From Streptomyces virginiae (GTDB taxonomy: Bacteria; Actinomycetota; Actinomycetes; Streptomycetales; Streptomycetaceae), in NCBI RefSeq assembly GCF_000720455.1, contig NZ_JOAK01000010.1, positions 1 to 64,000 on the forward strand: 64,000 nt of DNA, given 5' to 3'. Below the pieces are notes generated by a model. It had not been told where the DNA came from. It saw only the letters and a program-made list of their open reading frames with translations, and made no database searches. Positions 50,851 through 58,855 of this stretch are shown piece by piece. The stretch's first letter is position 1. Each line of letters opens with the position of its first letter. A program made the translations under genes and the position numbers.

Positions 50851-51966
50851 ATGGCCCGCAGACCCACGATCAAGGACATCGCCCGACGGGCCGGAGTGTC
50901 GGAGAGCGCCGTCTCCTTCGCACTGAACGACCGCCCCGGAGTCTCGCGGGACACCCGGGCCCGGATCCGCCGCGTCGCGGAGGAACTCGGCTGGCAGGCC
51001 AACAGCGCCGCCCGCGCCCTGTCCGGCGAACGCTCCGGCGCGGTCGGGCTCGTGCTGGCCCGGCCCGCGCACACCCTCGGCGTCGAGTCCTTCTTCCTGC
51101 AGCTCGTCTCCGGAATCCAGGAGGTCCTCTCCGCCGCCCGGACCGCGCTGCTGTTCCAGGTGGTCGAGGACGTGGACGCCGAATGCGCGGTCTACCGCCG
51201 CTGGTGGGCGGAGCGGCGGGTCGACGGCGTGCTGGTCGTCGACCCGCGTACGGGGGACCCGCGCCCGGCGCTCCTGGCGGAGCTGGGCCTGCCCGCGGTC
51301 ACCATCGGCGAGCCCGGCCCGCCGGCCGGCCCCTCGGCGGTCCCCGGTCCCTCGGCGGTCCCCGGTGCCTCGGTCCCAGGGCCCTCGACCGGCGCCGGAG
51401 CCTCGCCGGTCTCCTCGGTCCGGGCCGACGACGCCGGGGCGATGGCGCAGGTCCTGGAACACCTCCACGGGCTGGGCCACCGCCGGATCGTCCACATCGC
51501 CGGGCTGCCCGGCCTCGCCCACACCGTCCGCCGGATGGAGTCCCTGCGTGCCGAGGCCGAGCGGCGCGGCCTCGGCCCGGACCACGTGCGCTCGGTGGTC
51601 ACCGACTACTCCGACGCGGAGGGCGCGGCCGCCACCCGCCGGGTCCTCGCCGAGCCGCGGCCCCCGACCGCGCTCGTCTACGACAACGACGTGATGGCCG
51701 TCGCCGGCAGCGCGGTCGCCGCCGAGCTGGGCATCCCCGTGCCGCACCGGCTGTCGATCGTGGCCTGGGACGACTCCGCGCTGTGCCGGGTCACCCACCC
51801 CCGGCTCACCGCCCTCGTCCGCGACACGGCCGGCTTCGGGCGGCTGGCCGCCGAGGAACTGCTGTCCGTACTCGCCGGCGGTCCGGCCGGGGTGCGGGAG
51901 AGCGAGCGGCCGCGGCTGGAGCCTCGCGAGAGTACGGCGCCGGCCCCCGCGCATACTGATTCCTGA
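50851..51966 (+). CDS. LacI-family transcriptional regulator
   Basis: 371 residues. The N-terminal HTH and hinge TIKDIARRAGVSESAVSFALNDRPGVSRDTRARI...LGWQANSAARALSG are canonical. A periplasmic-binding-protein-like sugar domain follows (about 60-345: VGLVLA, GVLVVDPR, LHGLGHRRIVHIAG, TALVYDNDVMA). A Pro/Ser/Ala/Gly-rich insertion (about 155-190) with an 18-bp DNA repeat interrupts the domain. It should repress the flanking glycosidase operon and perhaps the ROK gene until an N-glycan sugar binds. ATG 50851 is chosen over an ATG four codons earlier from the family's usual start. Confidence 0.9.
   Translation: MARRPTIKDIARRAGVSESAVSFALNDRPGVSRDTRARIRRVAEELGWQANSAARALSGERSGAVGLVLARPAHTLGVESFFLQLVSGIQEVLSAARTALLFQVVEDVDAECAVYRRWWAERRVDGVLVVDPRTGDPRPALLAELGLPAVTIGEPGPPAGPSAVPGPSAVPGASVPGPSTGAGASPVSSVRADDAGAMAQVLEHLHGLGHRRIVHIAGLPGLAHTVRRMESLRAEAERRGLGPDHVRSVVTDYSDAEGAAATRRVLAEPRPPTALVYDNDVMAVAGSAVAAELGIPVPHRLSIVAWDDSALCRVTHPRLTALVRDTAGFGRLAAEELLSVLAGGPAGVRESERPRLEPRESTAPAPAHTDS
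51331..51366 (+). repeat. In-frame 18-bp duplication in lacI (PSAVPG repeat)
   Basis: CCCTCGGCGGTCCCCGGT is present twice without a change (51331-51348, 51349-51366), coding two copies of PSAVPG, followed by looser copies (ASVPGPS). Confidence 0.85.
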
Positions 51967-51987
51967 ACCCTTCCTGGAGCCGCCACC

Positions 51988-53019
51988 GTGATCACCCCCA
52001 TCACCCCGTCGCCCACCCCGCGTGCCGCCGCGGCGACCACCGGACCGACGGTGGCGATCGACATCGGCGGCACGAAGATCGCCGGGGCGCTGGTGCACCC
52101 CGACGGCACGATGTCGGCCACCACCCGCCGGGCCACCCCGCGCCGGGTGGACGCCGAAGGCGTCATGGCGGCGGTGGCCGAGGTCGTCGCCGACCTGGCC
52201 GAGTCGCCGCTGTGGTCCTCGGCGGTCCGCTGCGGCATCGGCAGCGCCGGCCCCGTGGACACCTCCCGGGGCACGGTCAGCCCGGTCAACATCGGGGCGT
52301 GGCGGGAGTTCCCGATCCAGGAGCGGGTGGCGGCGGCGCTGGCGGCGCGCGGAGCCGAACTGCCGACCGTACTGGCCGGCGACGGCGTGGCGATGACCGC
52401 GGCCGAGCACTGGCTGGGCGCGGCCCGCGGCTACGCGAACGCCCTGTGCATGGTGGTCTCCACGGGTGTCGGCGGCGGCCTGGTCCTGAACAACCAGCTC
52501 CACCCCGGCCCCACCGGCAACGCGGGCCACATCGGTCACATCACCGTGGCCTTCGACGGCGAGCCGTGCGTCTGCGGCGGCCGCGGCTGCGTCGAGTCGA
52601 TCGCTTCCGGCACGGCGATCGCCCGCTGGGCCCTCGATCAGGGCTGGAAGCCGTCGGACGGCTCGGGCGGGGGCGCCGCGCACGACGCCTCGGCGGCGGG
52701 CGTGGCCGCGGCCGCCGCGCAGGGCGATCCGATCGCCCTGGCGGCCTTCGACCGGGCCGGCCGCGCCCTGGCAGCCGCCATCGCGGCCAGTGCCACCCTC
52801 GTGGAGACGGACATCGCGGTCATCGGGGGTGGAGTGGCCGCCGCCGGAGAGACCCTCTTCGGCCCGATCCGCTCCCACCTCGCCCAGTACGCCACGCTCT
52901 CCTTCGTCCAGGAGCTCCAGGTGGTGCCGGCGACGCTGGGCACCCACGCGGGCCTGATCGGCGCGGCCGCGGCGGCGACGATGCTGCTGCCACCGTCCGC
53001 CCCCGCGCCCACGGCGTGA
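51988..53019 (+). CDS. ROK-family sugar kinase
   Basis: 343 residues. The phosphate-binding motif is AIDIGGTKIAGAL (DxGGTK at 25-30) and the ROK zinc motif is CVCGGRGCVE (Cys194, 196 and 201). The usual GExGH before it reads GNAGHIGH, with His in place of the substrate-binding Glu; I recall this variant in actinobacterial ROK proteins. It probably phosphorylates a hexose, GlcNAc or ManNAc released by the flanking glycosidases. No HTH is present, so it is a kinase-type, not NagC-type, ROK. It follows lacI by 21 bases and is probably co-transcribed. Confidence 0.88.
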   Translation: MITPITPSPTPRAAAATTGPTVAIDIGGTKIAGALVHPDGTMSATTRRATPRRVDAEGVMAAVAEVVADLAESPLWSSAVRCGIGSAGPVDTSRGTVSPVNIGAWREFPIQERVAAALAARGAELPTVLAGDGVAMTAAEHWLGAARGYANALCMVVSTGVGGGLVLNNQLHPGPTGNAGHIGHITVAFDGEPCVCGGRGCVESIASGTAIARWALDQGWKPSDGSGGGAAHDASAAGVAAAAAQGDPIALAAFDRAGRALAAAIAASATLVETDIAVIGGGVAAAGETLFGPIRSHLAQYATLSFVQELQVVPATLGTHAGLIGAAAAATMLLPPSAPAPTA

Positions 53020-53022
53020 GCG

Positions 53023-54018
53023 TCAGGGCTTGACGGACCGGTAGTACCGGCCGGCTCCCTCGTGGAGCTCCAGCGGGTCGGTGTAGATCGCCGTGCGCAG
53101 GTCCACCAGCTGCGCGGCGTGCACCGCGCGCCCGACCTTGTCGCGGCTGGCGATCACCGTCCGGGTCAGCTGCTCGGTCAGCTCGGGGTCGGCCTTGGCC
53201 GTGGTCACCAGCAGGTTCGGCACGGCCAGAGTGGTCACCGCACTGGTGTTGCGGGCCCGTGCGTAGGCGTCCTGCGGCATGACGGCCGTGCGGTAGTAGC
53301 GCGCCGGGCTGCCGCTGCCCTGGAGCGCCTCCACCAGGTCGCCGAGCTGGACGAGCCGGATGTCGAAGCGCTCCGACAGCTCGCGCACCGCGTTCGTCGG
53401 CAGGCCGCCCGACCAGAAGAACGCGTCGATCCGGCCCGCCTCCAGCTCGGTCGGCATGGTGTCGATACCGATGGACACCGGCGTGAGGTCCAGCACCGGG
53501 TCGATGCCCGCCGCGGTGAGCAGCCGCTCCGTGACCAGCCGCACCCCGGAACCGGGCTGGCCGATCGCCACCCGCTTGCCCCGCAGGTCCCGCGCCGACT
53601 GCACCGGGGACCCGGCCGGCACCACCAGCTGCACGTAGTCGTCGTAGAGCCGTGCGCATCCGCGCAGCAGGTCCGCGCCCGGCTTCCCGTCGAGCCGGTA
53701 CTTGGCGACCGCGTCCGCCGTCGCCACGGTGAAGTCCGCCTCGCCGGTGGCCAGCCGCCTCAGGTTCTCCTGCGAGCCCTCGCTGGTCACCAGCTCCACG
53801 TCCACACCGGGCATGTCCTGCCCGAGCGCCTGCTGCAGGAGCTGCCCGTAGCGGTGGTAGACACCGGTGCGCGCGCCCGTGCTGAAGGTCAGTTCGCCCT
53901 GCAGCTCCGGCTTCCCGAAGGGCTTCAGCCACCACGTGAGGACGCCGAGCACGGCGAGTACGGCCACCAGGACCCGCAGGGCATGGCGCCTGCTGATCCG
54001 GGGCGGTACGAGAGGCAT
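53023..54018 (-). CDS. TAXI-family solute-binding protein, membrane-anchored, orphan
   Basis: 331 residues. After a basic SRRHALR stretch, one hydrophobic segment (about 14-32) has no lipobox or AxA site, so it is probably an uncleaved anchor. The TAXI (TRAP-associated extracytoplasmic immunogenic) domain follows: [65 protein letters not shown] and [24 protein letters not shown] proteins bind glutamate-like or other carboxylates for TRAP importers, but no TRAP membrane subunits lie in this window. CAGGAT lies 7 bases before the ATG. The stop is 3 bases from the ROK stop. Confidence 0.86.
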   Translation of the reverse strand: MPLVPPRISRRHALRVLVAVLAVLGVLTWWLKPFGKPELQGELTFSTGARTGVYHRYGQLLQQALGQDMPGVDVELVTSEGSQENLRRLATGEADFTVATADAVAKYRLDGKPGADLLRGCARLYDDYVQLVVPAGSPVQSARDLRGKRVAIGQPGSGVRLVTERLLTAAGIDPVLDLTPVSIGIDTMPTELEAGRIDAFFWSGGLPTNAVRELSERFDIRLVQLGDLVEALQGSGSPARYYRTAVMPQDAYARARNTSAVTTLAVPNLLVTTAKADPELTEQLTRTVIASRDKVGRAVHAAQLVDLRTAIYTDPLELHEGAGRYYRSVKP

Positions 54019-54181
54019 GGGCGCGATCCTGCCACCCGGCCGCCGTCCTGTCACGGCGCGGGCCGTCCCCCCACCCCGCCCCCGGCCGCCGTCCGCGCCC
54101 CTGACCTGCGGCTCCACCGGTTCGGCCGGGTCCCGCCCGGGGACCGGCCGCACAGCGACCGGAGGGCTCCCGTCCACCGCC

Positions 54182-54187
54182 TACCCT
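54182..54187 (+). promoter_or_regulatory. Candidate -10 element for miaB
   Basis: TACCCT lies 6 bases before the miaB ATG, which is leaderless spacing. Confidence 0.45.
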
Positions 54188-54193
54188 TGTTGC

Positions 54194-55717
54194 ATGACCA
54201 GCAGCGACCGGAGCCAGGCAGTGGACGAGAAGCGAAGCTACGAGGTGCGCACCTACGGGTGCCAGATGAACGTGCACGACTCGGAGCGGCTCTCCGGTCT
54301 GCTGGAGGACGCCGGCTACGTCCGGGCGCCCGAGGGCTCCGACGGCGACGCCGACGTCGTGGTCTTCAACACCTGCGCGGTCCGCGAGAACGCCGACAAC
54401 AAGCTCTACGGCAACCTCGGCCGGCTCGCCCCGATGAAGACGAAGCGCCCCGGCATGCAGATCGCCGTCGGCGGCTGCCTGGCCCAGAAGGACCGCGACA
54501 CGATCGTCAAGAAGGCCCCCTGGGTCGACGTCGTCTTCGGCACGCACAACATCGGCAAGCTCCCCGTGCTGCTGGAGCGCGCCCGCATCCAGGAGGAGGC
54601 GCAGGTCGAGATCGCCGAGTCGCTGGAGGCCTTCCCCTCCACGCTCCCGACCCGCCGCGAATCCGCGTACGCCGCCTGGGTCTCGATCTCCGTCGGCTGC
54701 AACAACACCTGCACCTTCTGCATCGTCCCCGCGCTGCGCGGCAAGGAGGAGGACCGCCGGCCCGGCGACATCCTCGCCGAGGTGGAGGCCCTGGTCGCCG
54801 AGGGCGTCTCGGAGATCACCCTGCTCGGCCAGAATGTGAACGCCTACGGCTCCGACCTCGGCGACCGCGAGGCCTTCAGCAAGCTGCTGCGCGCCTGCGG
54901 CCAGATCGAGGGCCTGGAGCGGGTCCGCTTCACCTCCCCGCACCCGCGCGACTTCACCGACGACGTGATCGCGGCGATGGCCGAGACCCCGAACGTGATG
55001 CCGCAGCTGCACATGCCGATGCAGTCCGGCTCGGACCCGATCCTGAAGGCGATGCGCCGCTCGTACCGGCAGGAGCGCTTCCTCGGCATCATCGAGAAGG
55101 TGCGCGCCGCGATCCCGCACGCCGCGATCTCCACCGACATCATCGTGGGCTTCCCCGGCGAGACGGAGGAGGACTTCCAGCAGACGATGCACGCGGTGCG
55201 CGAGGCCCGCTTCGCGAACGCCTTCACCTTCCAGTACTCCAAGCGGCCCGGCACCCCCGCCGCCGACATGGACGGGCAGATCCCCAAGGAGGTCGTGCAG
55301 GACCGCTACCTGCGCCTGGTCGCCCTCCAGGAGGAGATCTCCTGGGAGGAGAACAAGAAGCAGGTCGGCCGCACGCTGGAGGTCATGGTCGCCGAGGGCG
55401 AGGGGCGCAAGGACGGCGCCACGCACCGCCTGTCGGGCCGCGCCCCCGACAACCGCCTGGTGCACTTCACCAAGCCGGAGCAGGAGGTCCGCCCCGGTGA
55501 CGTGGTCACCGTGGACATCACCTACGCCGCCCCGCACCACCTGCTGGCCGAGGGCCCGACGCTGACGGTGCGCCGTACCCGCGCCGGCGACGCCTGGGAG
55601 AAGCGCAACGCGGCCCCCGCTCAGCCGGCGGGCGTCATGCTCGGCATCCCGACGCTGGGCGTCCCGGCGCCCCTGCCGGCCGCCGTCTCCGGCTGCTCGG
55701 TGCCCGCCTCCTCCTGA
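54194..55717 (+). CDS. miaB: tRNA (N6-isopentenyl adenosine-37-C2)-methylthiotransferase MiaB
   Basis: 507 residues. MiaB adds a methylthio group to i6A37 of tRNA, the step after MiaA, whose gene lies 1.5 kb downstream. The N-terminal cluster cysteines are in [18 protein letters not shown] and VGGCLAQK. The radical SAM triad is Cys169, Cys173 and Cys176 in CNNTCTFC. The C-terminal TRAM domain is about 400-460. A further Pro/Ala-rich tail of about 40 residues includes one more Cys. ATG 54194 follows TACCCT by 6 bases. QMNVHDSER and [17 protein letters not shown] separate it from RimO. Confidence 0.95.
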   Translation: MTSSDRSQAVDEKRSYEVRTYGCQMNVHDSERLSGLLEDAGYVRAPEGSDGDADVVVFNTCAVRENADNKLYGNLGRLAPMKTKRPGMQIAVGGCLAQKDRDTIVKKAPWVDVVFGTHNIGKLPVLLERARIQEEAQVEIAESLEAFPSTLPTRRESAYAAWVSISVGCNNTCTFCIVPALRGKEEDRRPGDILAEVEALVAEGVSEITLLGQNVNAYGSDLGDREAFSKLLRACGQIEGLERVRFTSPHPRDFTDDVIAAMAETPNVMPQLHMPMQSGSDPILKAMRRSYRQERFLGIIEKVRAAIPHAAISTDIIVGFPGETEEDFQQTMHAVREARFANAFTFQYSKRPGTPAADMDGQIPKEVVQDRYLRLVALQEEISWEENKKQVGRTLEVMVAEGEGRKDGATHRLSGRAPDNRLVHFTKPEQEVRPGDVVTVDITYAAPHHLLAEGPTLTVRRTRAGDAWEKRNAAPAQPAGVMLGIPTLGVPAPLPAAVSGCSVPASS

Positions 55718-55739
55718 GGCTCCGCCGCGGCGCTCCGGC

Positions 55740-55745
55740 TAGGCT
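55740..55745 (+). promoter_or_regulatory. Candidate -10 element for the LigB-like gene
   Basis: TAGGCT lies 7 bases before the ATG at 55753, which is leaderless spacing. Confidence 0.45.
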
Positions 55746-55752
55746 GCGGATC

Positions 55753-56475
55753 ATGCTCGTAGCCGCCGCAGTCTGTCCCGCCCCGCCGCTGCTCGTGCCG
55801 GAGGTCGCCGCGGGCGCCGCCGCCGAACTCGGCGACGCCCGCACCGCCTGCTCCGACGCGCTCGCGGTGCTCGCCGCCTCCCGGCCCGACCTGCTGGTCG
55901 TGGTCGGGGCCGCGCAGGAGGGCGGCGGGTACGACCAGGGCACGCCCGGCAGCTTCGCCGGATTCGGCGTGGACCTGACCGTCACGCTCGGCCCCGAGCC
56001 GGGCGGACCGCCGAGCGGCCACGCCACCGGGACCACCCTCCCGGCTTCCCTCGCGGTCGGGGGCTGGCTGCTCGGCCGGGCCGGCTGGGCGGTCGCCCCG
56101 GTCGCCGGAGTGGCCGTCGCCGAGGACCTCCCGTCCAGCGGCTGCGGCCTCCTCGGGGCGGACCTGGGCCGTTCCGCCGAACGCGTGGCGATGCTCGTCC
56201 TCGGGGACGGCAGTGCCTGCCGCACCCTCAAGGCCCCCGGTTACCTGGACGAGCGCGCCGCGGGCTTCGACGCGGCCGCCGCACGCGCCCTGGGCGCCGC
56301 CGACGCGGCCGCGCTCGCAGCGATCGACGCCGGGCTCGCCGCCGAACTCCAGGCCGCCGGCCGCGCCCCCTGGCAGGTGCTGGCCGGCGCCGCCGAGGGC
56401 GCTGACCTCGCAGGCCGGCTGCTGTACGAGGACGCCCCGTACGGCGTGGGGTACTTCGTCGCCGTCTGGTCCTAG
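55753..56475 (+). CDS. Class III extradiol dioxygenase (LigB)-like protein
   Basis: 240 residues. The start MLVAAAVCPAPPLLVPEVAAG and later VVVGAAQ, GVAVAEDLPSSGCGLLGADLG, VAMLVLGDGSACRTLKAPGYLDERAAGFDAA and EDAPYGVGYFVAVW resemble the LigB-like (MEMO/AMMECR1-linked) fold found between miaB and miaA in Streptomyces. The His residues that bind iron in true extradiol dioxygenases are largely missing; there is CPAPP where a PHPP-type motif might be. Dioxygenase activity is therefore doubtful. Confidence 0.8.
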   Translation: MLVAAAVCPAPPLLVPEVAAGAAAELGDARTACSDALAVLAASRPDLLVVVGAAQEGGGYDQGTPGSFAGFGVDLTVTLGPEPGGPPSGHATGTTLPASLAVGGWLLGRAGWAVAPVAGVAVAEDLPSSGCGLLGADLGRSAERVAMLVLGDGSACRTLKAPGYLDERAAGFDAAAARALGAADAAALAAIDAGLAAELQAAGRAPWQVLAGAAEGADLAGRLLYEDAPYGVGYFVAVWS

Positions 56476-56488
56476 CGTCCGGGACGGT

Positions 56489-56544
56489 GAACGCCGAAGG
56501 GGCGCGGAACCAGGATCAGCTGGTTCCGCGCCCCTTCGGCGTTC
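56489..56544. terminator. Perfect 25-bp bidirectional terminator hairpin
   Basis: Arms 56489-56513 and 56520-56544 are perfect reverse complements around a 6-base loop. It lies 13 bases after the LigB-like stop and 10 bases after the stop of the convergent small protein, so it can serve both. Confidence 0.88.
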
Positions 56545-56554
56545 CCGTACCGCG

Positions 56555-56800
56555 TCAGGAGGCGGCCGGCGGCGTCTGCCCGCCGGGGGCGTCCTTGTGC
56601 GCGATCTTTCCCAGGGCGTCCTTCGCCTTGCCCGTCCCGCTCGTGATCTGGCCGCTGTACTTGCCCTTGGTCTTGGAGTCCACGGCCTTGGCGACCTTGT
56701 CCAGACCCTCGCTGATCCTGCCCTCGTGCTGGTGCGCGAGATCGCCGACCTTGTCCTTCGCCGGAGCGAGCTTGGCCTTCAGATTGTCCAGCAGGCCCAT
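56555..56800 (-). CDS. MT0933-type antitoxin-family small protein
   Basis: 81 residues: MGLLDNLKAKLAPAKDKVGDLAHQHEGRISEGLDKVAKAVDSKTKGKYSGQI, then an Ala/Lys/Pro-rich end. This matches the MT0933 (Rv0909) antitoxin-like family, which resembles small amphipathic stress proteins as much as antitoxins. No partner toxin (a Rv0910-like polyketide-cyclase-fold protein) is next to it, so a toxin-antitoxin role is unproven. It is downstream of another small minus-strand gene, 23 bases away, and ends at the 25-bp terminator. Confidence 0.8.
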   Translation of the reverse strand: MGLLDNLKAKLAPAKDKVGDLAHQHEGRISEGLDKVAKAVDSKTKGKYSGQITSGTGKAKDALGKIAHKDAPGGQTPPAAS

Positions 56801-56823
56801 GGGTCACCTTCCGTTGGCGTTCG

Positions 56824-57033
56824 CTACGTACGGGCGCCCTCGCCGGCCTCGCTGTCCGCGGCCACCTCGGCCGACTGCTGCTTCGGGATCTCCACGGCTT
56901 CCGCCGGCTCGCTCTCCGCGACAGCAGGCTCGGCCTCGCCCTCCGCACCGGACTCCGCCACCGGAGCCGCGGCCGCGACCTCCTCGGTCACGGCCTCGTC
57001 CTTACGACGAAAAAACCGATCAAAAACGCCCAT
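56824..57033 (-). CDS. Small acidic hypothetical protein
   Basis: 69 residues. A basic start MGVFDRFFRRKDEA is followed by an extremely acidic Glu/Ala-rich tail with no predicted fold. I recall similar short proteins near miaA in Streptomyces, but no function. GGGAG lies just before the ATG, and a CGTAACGTTACG palindrome lies upstream of that. It is probably co-transcribed with the MT0933-type gene. Confidence 0.65.
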   Translation of the reverse strand: MGVFDRFFRRKDEAVTEEVAAAAPVAESGAEGEAEPAVAESEPAEAVEIPKQQSAEVAADSEAGEGART

Positions 57034-57042
57034 GTCTACTCC

Positions 57043-57054
57043 CGTAACGTTACG
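57043..57054. promoter_or_regulatory. Perfect palindrome CGTAACGTTACG before the small acidic gene
   Basis: A 12-bp perfect palindrome lies 10-21 bases before the ATG at 57033. TAACGT within it could act as a -10, so a protein bound there would control transcription. It is AT-rich in GC-rich surroundings. Confidence 0.4.
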
Positions 57055-57206
57055 CGTGTGAGTGAAGTTCCGCGTTCGCCGAACCGGTCTGCGCCGGTCG
57101 TACGCACGGCGTACGCCCGGCCGGAACCCCGCCAGGGCAACGACCTCCCTCCCACCCCGTCACGTAGCTCGATCGGGTACATGAGCGTGTCTTGACCGGG
57201 GGCTGC

Positions 57207-57212
57207 GAGACT
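57207..57212 (+). promoter_or_regulatory. Candidate -10 element for miaA
   Basis: GAGACT lies 6 bases before GTG 57219, which is leaderless spacing; it favours this start over the TTG at 57192. Confidence 0.35.
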
Positions 57213-57218
57213 GGGGCG

Positions 57219-58157
57219 GTGAGGAATGCAGCCCCCGCCCCGCGGGTCATCGCCGTCGTCGGTCCCACCGCGGCAGGAAAGTCCGACCTGGGCGTAGCCC
57301 TGGCCCGCCGGTTCGACGGCGAAGTCGTCAACGCCGACTCCATGCAGCTGTACCGGGGGATGGACATCGGCACCGCCAAGCTGACGACCGAGGAGCGCGG
57401 CGGCGTCCCGCACCACCTCCTCGACATCTGGGACGTCACCGACACCGCCAACGTCGCCGAGTACCAGCGGCTGGCCCGTCTGGAGATCGACAAACTGCTC
57501 GCCGAGGGCCGCACGCCCGTCCTCGTCGGCGGTTCCGGCCTGTACGTCCGGGGTGCCCTGGACGTCATGGAGTTCCCCGGCACCGACCCCGAGGTCCGCG
57601 CCCGGCTGGAGGAAGAGGTCACGCTGCGCGGCCCCGGCGCCCTGCACGCCCGGCTCGCCGCCGCCGACCCCGAAGCGGCCCGGGCGATCCTGCCCAGCAA
57701 CGGCCGCCGCATCGTCCGCGCGCTGGAGGTCATCGAGATCACCGGCAAGCCGTTCACGGCGAACCTGCCCGGCCACGAGTCCGTCTACGACACCGTCCAG
57801 ATCGGCGTCGACGTCGCCCGGCCGGAGCTCGACGAGCGGATCGCCCTGCGCGTCGACCGGATGTGGGAGGACGGCCTCGTGGACGAGGTCCGCGCGCTGG
57901 AGGCCCGCGGGCTGCGCGACGGGATCACCGCCTCCCGGGCACTGGGCTACCAGCAGGTGCTCGCCGCGCTCGCCGGCGAGTGCACCGAGGACGAGGCCCG
58001 GGCGGAGACCGTGCGGGCGACCAAGCGGTTCGCCCGCCGCCAGGACTCCTGGTTCCGCCGCGATCCGCGGGTCCACTGGCTCAGCGGGGCCGCCGCGGAC
58101 CGGGCGGAACTCCCCGGACTCGCGCAGTCGTTGGTCGAACGAGCGGTTACAGCCTGA
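57219..58157 (+). CDS. miaA: tRNA dimethylallyltransferase MiaA
   Basis: 312 residues. MiaA transfers a dimethylallyl group to A37 of tRNAs reading UNN codons. The P-loop is GPTAAGKS (15-22), followed by NADSMQLYRGMDIGTAKLT, HHLLDIWDVTDTANVAEYQ, VGGSGLYVRG and the tRNA-contact region SRALGYQQVLAAL with RATKRFARRQDSWFRRD. GTG 57219 is used; a TTG at 57192 would add nine residues. Its product is the substrate for MiaB upstream. The gene is followed by an unrelated membrane protein gene and dapF. Confidence 0.95.
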   Translation: MRNAAPAPRVIAVVGPTAAGKSDLGVALARRFDGEVVNADSMQLYRGMDIGTAKLTTEERGGVPHHLLDIWDVTDTANVAEYQRLARLEIDKLLAEGRTPVLVGGSGLYVRGALDVMEFPGTDPEVRARLEEEVTLRGPGALHARLAAADPEAARAILPSNGRRIVRALEVIEITGKPFTANLPGHESVYDTVQIGVDVARPELDERIALRVDRMWEDGLVDEVRALEARGLRDGITASRALGYQQVLAALAGECTEDEARAETVRATKRFARRQDSWFRRDPRVHWLSGAAADRAELPGLAQSLVERAVTA

Positions 58158-58283
58158 TCACGTGATGGCATCGGGACGCCCCGGGCGCCCGTAGCGGGGC
58201 TGAGGGCGTGCCATCATCAAACTCCAGCGGGTGCGATCACCTGCGATGCATGGCGGCGTACTGAGTCCGAGTGGGGAGGGCGC

Positions 58284-58802
58284 GTGGCGATGGAGGCCGG
58301 CCCTCGCGACACCGGGCGGGACGACACCCGGCGGGAAGCGGACCCGATGCTTCTCGGCGGAACGGACGGACCCGCGGGCCTCGGGCTGCCCGCCGACCCC
58401 GCGCGGCTGACCCCCGACGGCCCGGACGCCCCGGACACCGCCGAGGCGGAGGCGGCCGCCGGACCCGAGTTCGAGGTCGAACTGCGACCGCAGCGCCGCC
58501 TGCGCGTGTGGCAGATCGCCCCCATCGTGATGCTCGCCGCCGCCGGTTCGCTGATGTTCGCCTTCCCCCTCGCCTTCGAGTTCGGCGACGGCGGAGCCGT
58601 GGTCGCCATGCTCGGCTTCCTCATCAGCTGCTGCGCCGGAGGCTGGGGGATGATGGCCGCCCGCCGGGTCGGCTACACCTGGCCCGGGCTGCCGGCCCGG
58701 GGCAGCGGCCGCCGCCCCGACTGGCGCATGGCCGCGCTGTACGCCGTGGTCGCGCTGGTCGTCGTGGGCCTCGCCGTGTACCGGGTGGCCCGGCTCCGCT
58801 GA
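58284..58802 (+). CDS. Membrane protein of unknown function
   Basis: 172 residues. An acidic, Asp/Pro/Ala-rich N-terminus (about 1-75) precedes three membrane segments (about 77-97, 103-123 and 149-168). No family is recognised. GGGGAGGG lies about 5 bases before GTG 58284. It precedes dapF by 53 bases on the same strand. Confidence 0.72.
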   Translation: MAMEAGPRDTGRDDTRREADPMLLGGTDGPAGLGLPADPARLTPDGPDAPDTAEAEAAAGPEFEVELRPQRRLRVWQIAPIVMLAAAGSLMFAFPLAFEFGDGGAVVAMLGFLISCCAGGWGMMAARRVGYTWPGLPARGSGRRPDWRMAALYAVVALVVVGLAVYRVARLR

Positions 58803-58843
58803 CCGCCCCTCGGACGGTCCGGCCCCTCTGAGCTGCGGCTGGG

Positions 58844-58849
58844 TACGAT
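58844..58849 (+). promoter_or_regulatory. Candidate -10 element for dapF
   Basis: TACGAT lies 6 bases before GTG 58856, which is leaderless spacing. Confidence 0.5.
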
Positions 58850-58855
58850 GGGCGG

